The translations under genes were made by a program, and so were the position numbers. Source: Chiridota heheva (taxonomy: Eukaryota; Echinodermata; Holothuroidea; Apodida; Chiridotidae). Taken from it: a stretch of DNA of 64,000 nucleotides. Of this stretch, positions 26,501-38,500 are shown piece by piece. The stretch's first letter is position 1, and each line of letters opens with the position of its first letter. The DNA is taken from positions 1-64,000 of the forward strand of contig JAIGNY010002242.1 in assembly GCA_020152595.1 (NCBI GenBank). Direction: 5' to 3'. The notes below the pieces were generated by a model. That model was not told where the DNA came from and did not search any database. It was given only the letters and a program-made list of their open reading frames with translations.

Positions 26501-29500
26501 TGTTACTACTAAAGGCCATTCCTCTTTTAACTACCAGTGTTATGGTGAGAAATAAACAAATACATCAACGCTGCAACTGGGAGTGACTCCCATTCCAACC
26601 ACAACCAGCACAGGAAAAGAATCCTAAGAACATGAATTAGGTATTAGCAAACTCAAGGTGGCAGTATGGGTGTTTTGCCTAGGAAGAGTGGGGTTTTAGC
26701 GAGGGCAAGAATGTGCATCACTTTCTCTCCCATCGTTAATGTTTTTGTTTATTTTTCGGCAAATTACTGGTAGCTAAAGAGGAATGGCCTTAATAGTAAG
26801 AAGTGAAAATCTAATGTGTTGTAGAAAACATCTTTTAAAATGTTCTGCTAATACAAACTTACACAATTAAGACCTTCAACAACTACCCAATTGCGTTGTC
26901 TGACAATGTCTACAATTGAGCCAATCTTTCCTTTATCCTTCCCTTTCATGACCTGAACCTGTGAAGACAAAAAGTATCAATAAAGGATTAGATAGGAAAT
27001 AAGATAGGTCTATTTTTCTTAGATTTTGATCAGATTCTTGGAGATCCTTTTCTTATAGCTCTAGGCACCTCTGTTCCTCTTGCACCAGCTCTTCTACAGA
27101 ATCATCTGGATGTGTTAATGTATTAAATTTAAGTGTACATCATTGGCTGATTGTTCCAAAATTTATCCAGCCTTCTCCTGAAAGCGTAAATACTTGGTGA
27201 TTCAATAACATCACAAAATTGTTCCTTAAACCCTACTAGAGTTATTTTGTGATAGAGCTCACATGTGAAGAAACTATTTTTATATCTTGTTACATTTTGG
27301 AGACTTTACTTTCAAGTGCAAGTTTGAGTGAATTCAGTAATTCTAATACTAATACCTGTAATAATATCATAGGCTGTTATCAATAAAACCCTACTCATAA
27401 ATAAAAAGAATTTTGAAGAAATTAAAATTTGAAATTTGAAAATTCAACATTTTTTATAAATTTATTGTTATCAGGTTTCTTATAAAGTGCAAATACTACA
27501 AAAAATACACATTCAAATGTGTTGTAGATAAAGCAAAGTTACCCCGCTAAGCGTAGCGGGGATATTTACGAGAGTTATACTTACCTTCCATGCTATAATT
27601 ATGCAATCTGGTCACACGACCTGATTCTAACGCACTTCTAACCGACCCTAAAAAACGCAGTAACCAGCCAAGCCCTGACCTCCATAATACCTCTGTACCA
27701 CCTCACTCAACATTCCACCGAGGCCTGAACAAGAGGGGAGGCGGGCGGGATGCATGGAAGGTAAGTATAACTCTTGTAAATATCCCCGCTACGCTTTAGC
27801 GGGTAAATTTACTTCAAGTTATACCTTACCTTCCATGCTATAATTATGCAATCAGATTGCAACTGAGGAAAGGAAGGAAGGGAGTTCAGACCAAGCACAC
27901 ATTTTTTTTTTTTTTTTTTTAAGGCTGGTACTGCACTCGCACTTAGTCGAAAACCCTGTAAGGGACTAAATTCCTTCTCCCGTAAGGACGAAAGACCTCC
28001 GAATAGGAACTATTAGAAATAGCAACCCACTACAAGTTATGGCAAGGAAACAGAGAACACCCTGCGGAGAATAACTAAGGTAAAACGTCAACAGAACAAT
28101 GGTGACACATACGTGAAAAACACGCAAACGCAACCTGACAGTGAACAGAAACAAACTGTAAACTACGCTCAAAACGGCATGACGAAAACTCACCAAGTTC
28201 GTCAGAGGACCGGAGCGGGTCAGAAAGCATGAAGTGAACAAACCATCTGTAAAGGTAAACTAAGCAGAAAACAACAGAACCGCGTTAGTAAAACGTAAAC
28301 GAAACGAAATGCGCCAAAAAGCGGCAAAAATTCCGTCGGAAAAGAACGAAAGAAGAATCGCCAAAACAGTTTCGTTAGAATAAACAAACGAAATAACCAG
28401 AGCCCGAACAATGGCTGAAATTATACGTTAGTGAGAATGAAGGAACGAGAAAACGTTAAGACAAATAACGTAAACAACTTCAAAAGAATGGGAATAAGAA
28501 AAGAACACCCACCTTAAGAAGGGGGTGGTCGTCTTCCAGAAAACACGGCCTGTGCAACTCCGCCCTGAAAGTCCGGAATATCCCCCAGATAAGCTGAGAC
28601 GAACGTGGCTGGCGTTTTCCACACGGCAGCACGAAGGATTTCGTGAAGGGGAACCCCACCAAAAAGCGCAATTGACGCAGCTATGCCTCGTACCTGGTGC
28701 GGCGGAACCTAACGCCCACGAACAACGCGGACCTATTATACGTGATCGCCTGAACAATCCAGCGTGAAATCGTATCACGGAGACAGCACGATGCGGCTGT
28801 TGGAAGGACACTAAAAGAGCGGTAACGCCCTTCCGAAAGGTTGCGATGCTTGATATAGTATTTGAGACACCGAACAGGACACCAGACCTTGTCCTCTGTC
28901 GTGTCAGAAAACGAGCGAGCGACGGAAGGAAAATAGGTTCTGGTAAAAACTCGACTGTCTGATTTTTTGCTAAGAGGGCGGGTCGGGCACGAGACGAACG
29001 CCCCTGATTCAAAGCGAATATGACCCTCTTTGAGGGAAAGCGCGTGAAGAGCCCTCCGCCCTAGCCGAGGCTGCGGAGAGTAAAAACACAGTTTTGATCG
29101 TCAGTTCCTTGAGAGGACAATCCGGCAGAGGCTCAAACGGAGCCCGTGCCAAAGTCTCGAGGACCACCTGCATATCCCAAGGGGGAGCAAGGTTCCGAAC
29201 TGAAGGCCGTTGCAAGAACATACCATTAATCAAGCGTTCCAGAGGCTGCGCGTCGGTGACAGTCGAGCCGTCTAGGAGGCCCCGGTGGATAGCCGCTATG
29301 GCCGTTCTGAACCCCCTGACCGTATTGATGGACTTATTCAGATTAAACTGGACCAACAAAAAATCCGCTACGTCACCAAGAGGCGCCGTATGCGGAGAAA
29401 CCGATCTATCCCGGCACCAGTCTCTGAACATTCCGAGTCTGGAAGCATACATACCCAAAGTGGAAGATCTCCAGCTACAGGCCGCCACTTAGGCAGCCGC

Positions 29501-32500
29501 CTCCAAAAGACCTCGCGACACAAGGGATTCGTGGATAGAGGCCACACAGTCAAATGGAGCTCTCTTGGATTGTGGTGCAGTTCGCTGGAACCCGGTATGG
29601 AGACTAACTCGTCCGTGACCGTAAGTTCGTACGGGAAACCTGTGACAAGATTGAGCAGCTGAGGGAACCACAGTTGGCCGGGCCAATTGGGAGCCACCAG
29701 AAGAAACATGGAGCACTGAACGGACACCACCCTGTTTAGTACTCTCGGCACGAGAGCGAACGGCGGGAAGGCATAGCCCACGAAGTGGGTCCACCTAATC
29801 GTGAACGCGTCTACCGCCCAGACTCTCGAGTCGGGTGTGAGAGCGCAAAAAATTGGTAGCTTGTAATTGTCTACGGATGCGAACAGATCCACGTCCGGGA
29901 GACCGAAGGTTAACCAGATCGCTTCGGCCACCCGCGGGAGAAGAGCCCACTCTGTGGGGGCTCCCCGGAGGCGGGACAACAGATCCGCAATCATGTTCTC
30001 CGTGCCTGGCAAGTGGACCGCCTGGAGCGTGACCTTGTTCAACATGCACCAAGACAGAAGGGACTTGGCTAAGATCCAAAGGCTCCTGGATCTCGTGCCT
30101 CCCTGTCTGTTGATAAACGCCACTACCGTGGTGTTGTCCGTGCGTTTGAGAACAGTCTTGTTCCGGACCTGAGGTAGGAAGTGAACAAGAGCCCGGCGTA
30201 CCGCCTCTAGTTCCAACAGATTGATGTGCCGATCGCACTAAGCGCCCGTCAAAATCCCGCGACCTGGGACCACGCTAAATGCGCTCCCCACCCGTCAAAG
30301 ACGCGCCGGTCACCACCGACATCGAGGGTCTGACGGGCGGAAAAATCGCTCCCTGTGACAGGTGAGAGTGGACGCACCACCACCAAATGTGGGGACCACC
30401 GCCAGCGTCACGGGAACGAGGACGCTGAGGTCTCTCCTGGATGGTACGAAATGACTCAGTAGATGAAATTGTAGATCCTGCATGTAAAACCTGCACATGG
30501 GGACCACATCTACGAGGCTGGCTAGGTACCCCAAGAATACCAGCCAGGCTCTCGCCGGCGAGGCCGGTAACGAGAGAAGGACGTCGGCTCCCGCCCTCAT
30601 GGCAAGGATCCGTTCCTCCGTTGGCCAAATACGACCGCGAGGAAAATCCAGGACCGCCCCCAGAAAAGTGGGAGTCTGAGACGGAACAAGGTTGGACTTG
30701 GCGAGGTTGATCACCCACCCTAAGTCCTGTGCCACCCGTATGAGCACGTTCGTGTCTCGCGACGGTGGCTGCGTCTACCGCAACGATCAGCCAGTCGTCG
30801 AGGTACATAAAGATTAGGATGCCTTGCCTTCGTAAGAAGGCCGCTAGAACCCTCGTAATCCGTGTGAAGACCCTGGGGGCAGTCGAAAGCCCGAAGGGCA
30901 ACGCCGTGAATGTGTACGTCATTTCCTCGAATTAGAACGCCAGAAAACGCCTGTGTTCCTCGAACATCGGCACATGAAGATATGCGTCCGCGAGGTCGAC
31001 GGAGGTGACCCACAGGCCCCTCGTCAACTGAGGGATGATGGAGCGAAGAGCCTTCCATCTTGAACTTCAACGGTGGGATGAACCTGTTGAGTGGCCTGAG
31101 ATTGATTATCGGGCGCCACTTGTTCCCCTTCTTGGGGGCCAGGAAAAACGTGGACATTACGAGGTTCCTGGGAGGGTTCGGGATGAAGGTGATGGCGTTC
31201 TTCGCCAGCAACTCCCCGATTTCTGACCTCAACAACTCGGTGTGGTCGCCCAGACGAGGCGTGGGAGTGGGTCGAAAGACCCATCCCTGAGGCGGGGGAG
31301 ACGTGAACTCTAGACGGTAACCCTGCTGAATGGTTCAGAGCACCCACTTGTCGGTGGTGATACTCTCCCAGGCCTCTGAAAATTCCTGTAGACGTCCCCT
31401 GACTGAATCCCCGTTCAACGGGGGGGTCGGGGGTGGGTCAAAAACGCTGGCCCCTGGCCTTCCCCTTCCCTCGGGAAGAGGTACCCGCTCTGCATGCAGC
31501 GGAGAAGGAGCGTTGACTGGTCCCCGCCCCTGCCCCTCTGCTGGTCCACGAAGTGGACTCCTGACGAGAGGGAGGAGCTGAAGAGGGCCCTGTGACAGTG
31601 GCACTGCGACGTTGGAACCGTCGCCGGCTAGGCGCACCCCGGCCCCGCTGAACAGGGGTTGAAGGGTGGCGACGAGCGGGAAGAGAAGAGAAAGACTTCG
31701 TCTTCGCTAACAGCTTCTGAGTCTTTCAAAGATCGTCCTGGCGGCCAGCTTGGCGCGACAGAACATCTCGGAAGTGACCAGCAAATAGGTCCCGACCCTC
31801 AGCTGGCAACCGCCGAAGGTCCGCCTAGGTGACTGCCAAAGTCCAAGGAGAGGAAGAATATTCTCGCGTCTCTCCCGGACCGTCTTAGTGGAGGCTCGGG
31901 CAAGTTGGTCGACTGTCGCGTCGAGCAAATCCGAGAGTCCAGTTAACAGAGGCAGGGTATGTGTAAGGACGTCGGCCAGAAGATGCCTGCGCAAGACTGA
32001 GTCTAAGCCTTCTGTTACCCATACAGCAAGGGCCTGGTACTTATAACCCCGTCTGACGGCCCGGTCGACAGCTAATAGGGAAGCTTCCCTCCGCTGGACC
32101 GCAGGATCCAGAAATTTTGGAGCCTTGTCCAAGCCAGACACGGCTGCGGTGCCGCTCGCCGGTTGGCGGAGGAGTTGCCACACTGCCTCCGGGATTCCGG
32201 GAGGCCGTATGACCTCCCGAAAATCTGTAGGCCGGACCTGTGTGGCCCGATCAACGTCCCGGTTGAAGGCCGCCCAGTCCCTATCCGGGACCCTAGCCCA
32301 ATGTCTAATCCGGTAAATCAGGGAGGCATCAATGGGGAAATTCTTAGCCGGTGGCATAGCATCCCTTGGGGCTGAGCTTAGCAGTCTACGTTGAGACTGC
32401 GGGCCCGCCTGGACTAGGGGAGCCTCTATGACCTCCAGTTTGATTTCCCGTGCCAGGAAATCCAAGAGCTGGGCGACCGTGCCCCTTGTAAAAGGGGTCC

Positions 32501-35500
32501 ACCGGGAGGGAGGGGGTGGCGGAAAGAGGACCTCGTCCGATATCCGGTAGGATACGGAGGCCATATCCGGTGCAAACGGCATCGTAAGATCGGCACTGGG
32601 GACGACTGGAAGCGGGGCGGCGGGAGGAGTCCCCCGTACCGGGAAGTTCTCCCGCGCCGTATCCGAGACGTCCAGAAAATCGACTTCCTCTCCCGAGGGG
32701 TAGATGTCGAGGGCATCCTCCTCCAAGACCTCAGGGTCAGGGGGGTGCCAAGCCACAGCAGTGGCAGCTGCCGGGGGGTGAGGAGCAGGAGACGATAGCC
32801 TCCGCTCCAGAGCCTGCGACACCAAAGTCTCAAGTGTTTTCTTGAGTGTGTCCTGAAAAGCGGGATCCTCGAAGGGGTGGCCCTGACTTTTCTGCCGCTT
32901 CCTATGTCTCCTCCTATGCTCAGGGGAGGATGAGGAAGAGGATGAGGGAGAGGACCTGTGACGTCGACTCTGCCTCTCCTTGTGTGCACTGTCCCGATCC
33001 CTGTCCCTCCTTCGAGGTCTGCCTCGCTCTTCGGGAGACCCTGACGGGGAGACGGGAGGGGAGGGCTCCGACACAGTGTTAGGCACCACTGGAGTACGTG
33101 TTAGCGTACGCCTGCTCAGTTGAGGGGGCCCTTCAAGAGGTGCCCCACTGAGAGTGGGCGGCGGCCGCGCCTCCTGGACGGGAGGTGGGTGCACTTTAAG
33201 CCTGGGTGGCGGCAGCGGCGGGGGGGAAGACAAAGAGGGCCTATCGGACCGTCGCTTCTTCACTTTCTCCGCCGCTCTTTAAAAATACTGGTCGCCGTGG
33301 AGTCTGTGCTCCGACCACGCCGCTAGATCCCAATCGCTGCAAAGAGTACAGGGATTCGACTCGCAGCATAATCTGCACGCATAACACGTGAGATGGATGT
33401 CACCGGAGCGTAATTTAAAGAAGCGTTTGCACGCTACGCATCGCGGGACATCCTGGGTGTGTAAAACATCGACACTCGGGGACCTGTCCTCCATGTCCAT
33501 GATACTGGTGAAAATAAATACGGAACTTATAACGTTCAACGTAGACAGTCTTAAATGCGTTCACATGAGCCGTGGAACTGCGTAGCTAATGGCTATGGGA
33601 CAAAGAAGAAAAATAGCTGCCAATGCTATACTTCTTGTCAAGAATGTCACCCGTCACCTGACCACGTAGCTTGTAGCTAGTGGGCGTTTAACCGGATCAA
33701 ACCGTACGATGTACGTTAATCCGTTAAATACGGACTCGTGTAAACACAGGCCGCGGAACCGTATGGAACCGTCCGCCCCGTAACAACGGGCCGCGAAACC
33801 GTATGGAACCGTCCAATGGAACCGTCCGCCCCGTAACAACGGGCCGCGGAACCGTATGGAACCGTCCAATGGAACCGTCCGCCCCGTAACAACGGGCCGC
33901 GGAACCGTATGGATCATGGAACCGTCCAATGGAACCGTCCGCCACGTAACAACGGGCCGCGGAACCGTATGGATCCCGGAACCGTATGGAACCGTCCCCG
34001 GAACCGTACAATGCCCGCAAATAGGGCTGCGGAACTGTCAGGGACTGTCCAACGGAACCGTATGGAACCGTGTTTATGGAACCGTGTTTATGGAACCGGC
34101 CCCCGGAACCGCACTATGCCTGCAAATAGAGCTGCGGAACCGTCTGGGACCGTCAACGGAACCTTATCGACCCGTCAATAGGATCTTACTACAACTTAGG
34201 CGACACGTTAACGCCCCTAAGAGGTTATCTCTCTCTCTCTCTCTTACCGTTACCGCTCTAGGTGCAACGCCTCTAAGAGCGTAACCTTCTCAGTAAATTT
34301 CTTTTATATCTGAAAAGAGAAGAACATATATCCATGTGTACATACACAAATACGGCAAAGTAAGTATGATCTTACGGACACGCTAAAGAGAGACGAGGCA
34401 TAGCAGTCTAAACAGAACATCAAAACTTTCTTAAACAGAAAAAACATTTCACTGAAAAATAAATTTCTTAAGAAAAGAACGTATGTCCATGCGTACAAAC
34501 CTAAATACGGCAAAGTAACTATGATCTTACGGACACGCTAAAGAGAGACGAGGCATAGCATTCTAAACAGAACAACTACACTTGCTTTAACAGATTTTTT
34601 TTTTAAACGAAACAAATTTCTATCTGAAAAACTTTAGAAACCCGAGAAAACGCATCCAACGTAATGACTTTACAAGCGCCGGGGTAGCGTGGGAAACACC
34701 AACCACTGTGTACTTGAGGTCTGTATAGATAAAAAGGAAAGATTAGTTTCCCTGTAATTAGGACATCGGAGAGACCCACCCACGGTCTCTCCAACACCCC
34801 AATTTCAATCCTGAAAATTAAACATTTTTTCTCAAATCTGTGTAAGAAAAATAAAAATATTCATATGCTGTTAACGTGAAAACGAAAATAAGCTCTCTTG
34901 TAACAACTGTAGCTCCTTAGAGTTGTTACAGGGCGACCCCTCGAACACCCAACGGTGACTACGTCCCAATGCGCATGCGCCAAAATCTAAAAAGGAAATT
35001 GGCCTAATGCATACGAGAAGGTGTACTGAAATATCCTAACGTGCTAAACACTATACATAGTATAACGCTAGGGTCACCTCGAGGCGGGTAGGGCTAAGGG
35101 AGAAAAAGACTAAATCCCGGGGCGAGAGGTCCCCTAGACAGGCACAACTGGTGCTCTAGGACCTAAACACCCACCACGAGAGTAGGACGCTCTCGAACTA
35201 GCCACTCGCTTTGTACGAATGGAGACAAAAACCCGCTATCCTAAGTGTAGGCTACACGGGTAAAGTCGTGTCGGTCGGCCGAAGAAATCTCGGACCCATG
35301 GCTACCTCACCCTTATCTCGGAATACTTGAAAAGGCGAGCCAGATGAGAACGGGCAGCGTAAAAAACCCTCCAGGTAGAAGCTGCTGAAGAGAAAAGAGT
35401 TAGAAAGGTTAATTATTAATAAAATAAAAATGACCAGTTTTCAGCGATGTTAGTGGCAACAACGCGCTGAAAAAGAGTGAGGTGGTACAGAGGTATTATG

Positions 35501-38500
35501 GAGGTCAGGGCTTGGCTGGTTAGTGGTTACTGCGTTTTTTAGGGTCGGTTAGAAGTGCGTTAGAATCAGGTCGTGTGACCAGATTGCATGATTATAGCAT
35601 GGAAGGTAAGGTATAACTTGAAGTAAATACATGAAATATTAAAATACTCTAAAATACCCATGATACTCAAAAATTTAAATGATTAAATAAAGATGTTAAA
35701 AGAAATGCTTAAACAGTGTAAAATGAGTGGAAGGGCAAAAAACCTTAATATACAACTAGAACATTAAATACCGTCATGGTTCGCATGCCCATGCAAATTA
35801 ACACCCATATTACATGACCCGGCCAATTATAAAAATGGCATTTCACACTAAATCCCACATGGCATCCCATGTTCCACATAGCATCCCACCCCAAGTCCCA
35901 CATGGCATTCCAACATATCTACCACATGGCATTCCAACATATCTACCACATGGCATCCCATCCCTTGTTCCACATGGCATTCTATTATATGTCCCACATG
36001 GCATCCCATCCTATGACTCACATGGCATCCCACCCTATGTCCCACATGAATCCCATCCCATGTGCCAAATAACATCCCATCCCATGTCCCACATGACATC
36101 CCATGCCTTGTCCCACATGGCATTTAACCATATCCCCCACATGGCATTCCACCATATCTCCTACATGGCACTCCACCATATCTCCCACATGGCATTCCAC
36201 CATATCTCCCACATGGCATTCCACCATATGTCCCAGATGGCATTCAACCATATGTCCCACATGGCATCCAACCCTATGACCCACATGGCATCCCATCCTA
36301 TGTCCCACATGGATCACATCCCATGTGCCAAATGACATCCCACCCCAAGTCCCATATGACATCCCATCCAATGCCTTGTCCCACATGGCATTCCACCATA
36401 TCTCCCACATAACATTCCACCATACAGTATGTCTCACATGGCATTCCACCATATGTCCCACATGGCATTCCACCATATGTCCCACATGGCATCCCACCCT
36501 ATGTCCCACATGGATCCCATCCTACATGTATGTCCCACATTAATCCAACCTATGTACCACATGACACCCCTCCCTATGTCCCACATGGCATCCCTCCCTG
36601 TGTCCCACATGGCATCTCCCTATGTCCCCCATGGCATCCCACCATATGTCCCACATCAGTGGCTTCCCACCTGATGTCCCACATGGCATCCCACCTTATG
36701 TCCCACATTAAATGCTACCATATGTTCCACATGGTATCCCTCCCAATGTGACATCCTACTTTATGTCCCATATGGCATCACACCTACTTTATGTCCCATA
36801 TGGCATCACATCCCATCTCCCCATGGCCTTCTACCCTATGTCCCACATAGCCTCCTACCCTATGTCACACATGGCATCCCAACCTATGTCACACTCTGTA
36901 TTACTCGTGGCATCCCACCCCATGCTCCACATGACATCCCATACCATCTCATGTTCCACATTACATCCCATGGCATTCCACCCTATGTCGTGCATGGCAT
37001 TCCACCATATATCTTACAAGGCATTCCACCCTGTTCCACATGGTATCTCACCCCATGTCCTACATGGCATCCCACATGGCATCCCACGGTGGGATGCATC
37101 CCACATAACATCCCATTCCATGGCATCCCACCCCATGTCCCACATGACATCCCATGTCCCACGTGGCATTCCATCATATGTCCCACAGGGCATCCCATCC
37201 TATGACCCACATGGCAATCCACCCTATGTCCCACATCCCATGTACCAAATGACATCCCACCTTATGTCCCACATGACATCCAATGCCTTGTCCCACATGA
37301 CATTCCACCATATCTCCCACATGGGAAATCAACATACAGTGTCTCACATGGCATTCCACCATATGTCCCACATGGCATTCCACCATATGTCCCACATGGC
37401 ATCCGACGCTATGACCCGCATGGATCCCATCCTACATATATTTCCTACATTAATCCAACCATATGTACCACACGACATCCCTCCCTATGTTCCACACGAC
37501 ATCCCTCCCTATGTTCCACATGGCATCCCTCCCTGTGTCCCGCATCAGTGGCTTTCCACCTGATGTTCCACATAGCATCCCACCATATGTTCCACATGGT
37601 ATCCCTCCTAATGTCCCAATGACATTCTACCTAATGTCCTACATGGCATCACATCCCATGTCCCACATCCCATGTCCCACATGGCCTCCTACCCTATGTC
37701 CCACATAGCCTACTACCCAATGCCACACATGGCATCCTACCTTATGTCACACATGCATCCTACCTTATGTCACACATGACATCCCAACCTATGTCACACT
37801 CTGTGTTACTCGTAGCATCCCACCATGTCCCACATGGCATTCTACCCTGTTCCACATGGCATCCCACCCCATGTCCCACATGGCATCCCATTCCATGTCC
37901 CACAGGCATCCCACCCCATGTCCCACATGACATCCCATACGCTCCATAAGAAGTCTCATCCAAGCTATCACAGTCCCTGATTGAGCATACTATGTATGAA
38001 AGTGTCAGTTCATATAATAACTTATATGCAAATGACTTGTTAAAATGGGATGGGATGCCATGTCCCACATGACATCCCATGTCCCACATGACATTCCATC
38101 CCATGGCAATCCACCTATGTCCTGCATGGCATTCCACCACATATCCTACATGACATTCCACTCTGTTCCACATGGCATCCCACCCCATGTCCCACATGGC
38201 ATCTCACCCCATGTCCCACATGGCATCCCACCCCATGTCCCACATGGCATCCCACCCCATGTCCCACATGGCATCCCACCCTATGTCTGACATGACATCC
38301 CATAAGCTCCATAAGAAGTCTCATCCTAGCTATCACAGTCCCTGATTGAGCATACTATGTATTAAAGTGTCAGTTCATATAATAACTTATATGCAAATGT
38401 GTAGTTGAATAAGAAAAAAAAGGTGGAGTCAAATAATTATGCCTGATATAGCCCTTGGTGTATACAACATGGTAAATATTAAAGCATATGTCCTTCATGG

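Larger units (their letters stand above)
27541..35630 (-). mobile_element. Complete DIRS-type tyrosine-recombinase retrotransposon
   Basis: About 8.1 kb, reading on the minus strand: Gag (33539-31707), RT and RNase H (31637-29368), tyrosine recombinase (29488-28514), then an internal complementary region and terminal repeat. Inverted terminal repeats of about 150 bases lie at 27541-27708 and 35475-35630. DIRS elements replicate through a circle that the tyrosine recombinase inserts, which leaves no target-site duplication; none is seen here. All genes are broken (in-frame stops and frameshifts), so this copy is structurally whole but coding-dead. It occupies MRPL24 intron 1, in the gene's orientation. 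The element is far richer in GC than the flanking intron. Confidence 0.93.

Noticed and set aside
27752..27852. Separate short foldback element at the DIRS edge
   Set aside because: Its two halves exactly match the two DIRS termini, which is better explained as the internal complementary region.
27902..27920. Poly-T run as a retrotransposon tail
   Set aside because: It lies inside the DIRS 3' region with no retro-insert visible on either side; treated as simple sequence.
31707..33263. 518-residue open frame as a host gene
   Set aside because: It shares its conserved core with the fragment at 22203-22739, lies inside the DIRS terminal repeats and precedes an RT, so it is the element's Gag.
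36712..37563. His/Met-rich 283-residue protein gene
   Set aside because: It is wholly made of the 24-bp minisatellite, with equally open frames on the other strand.
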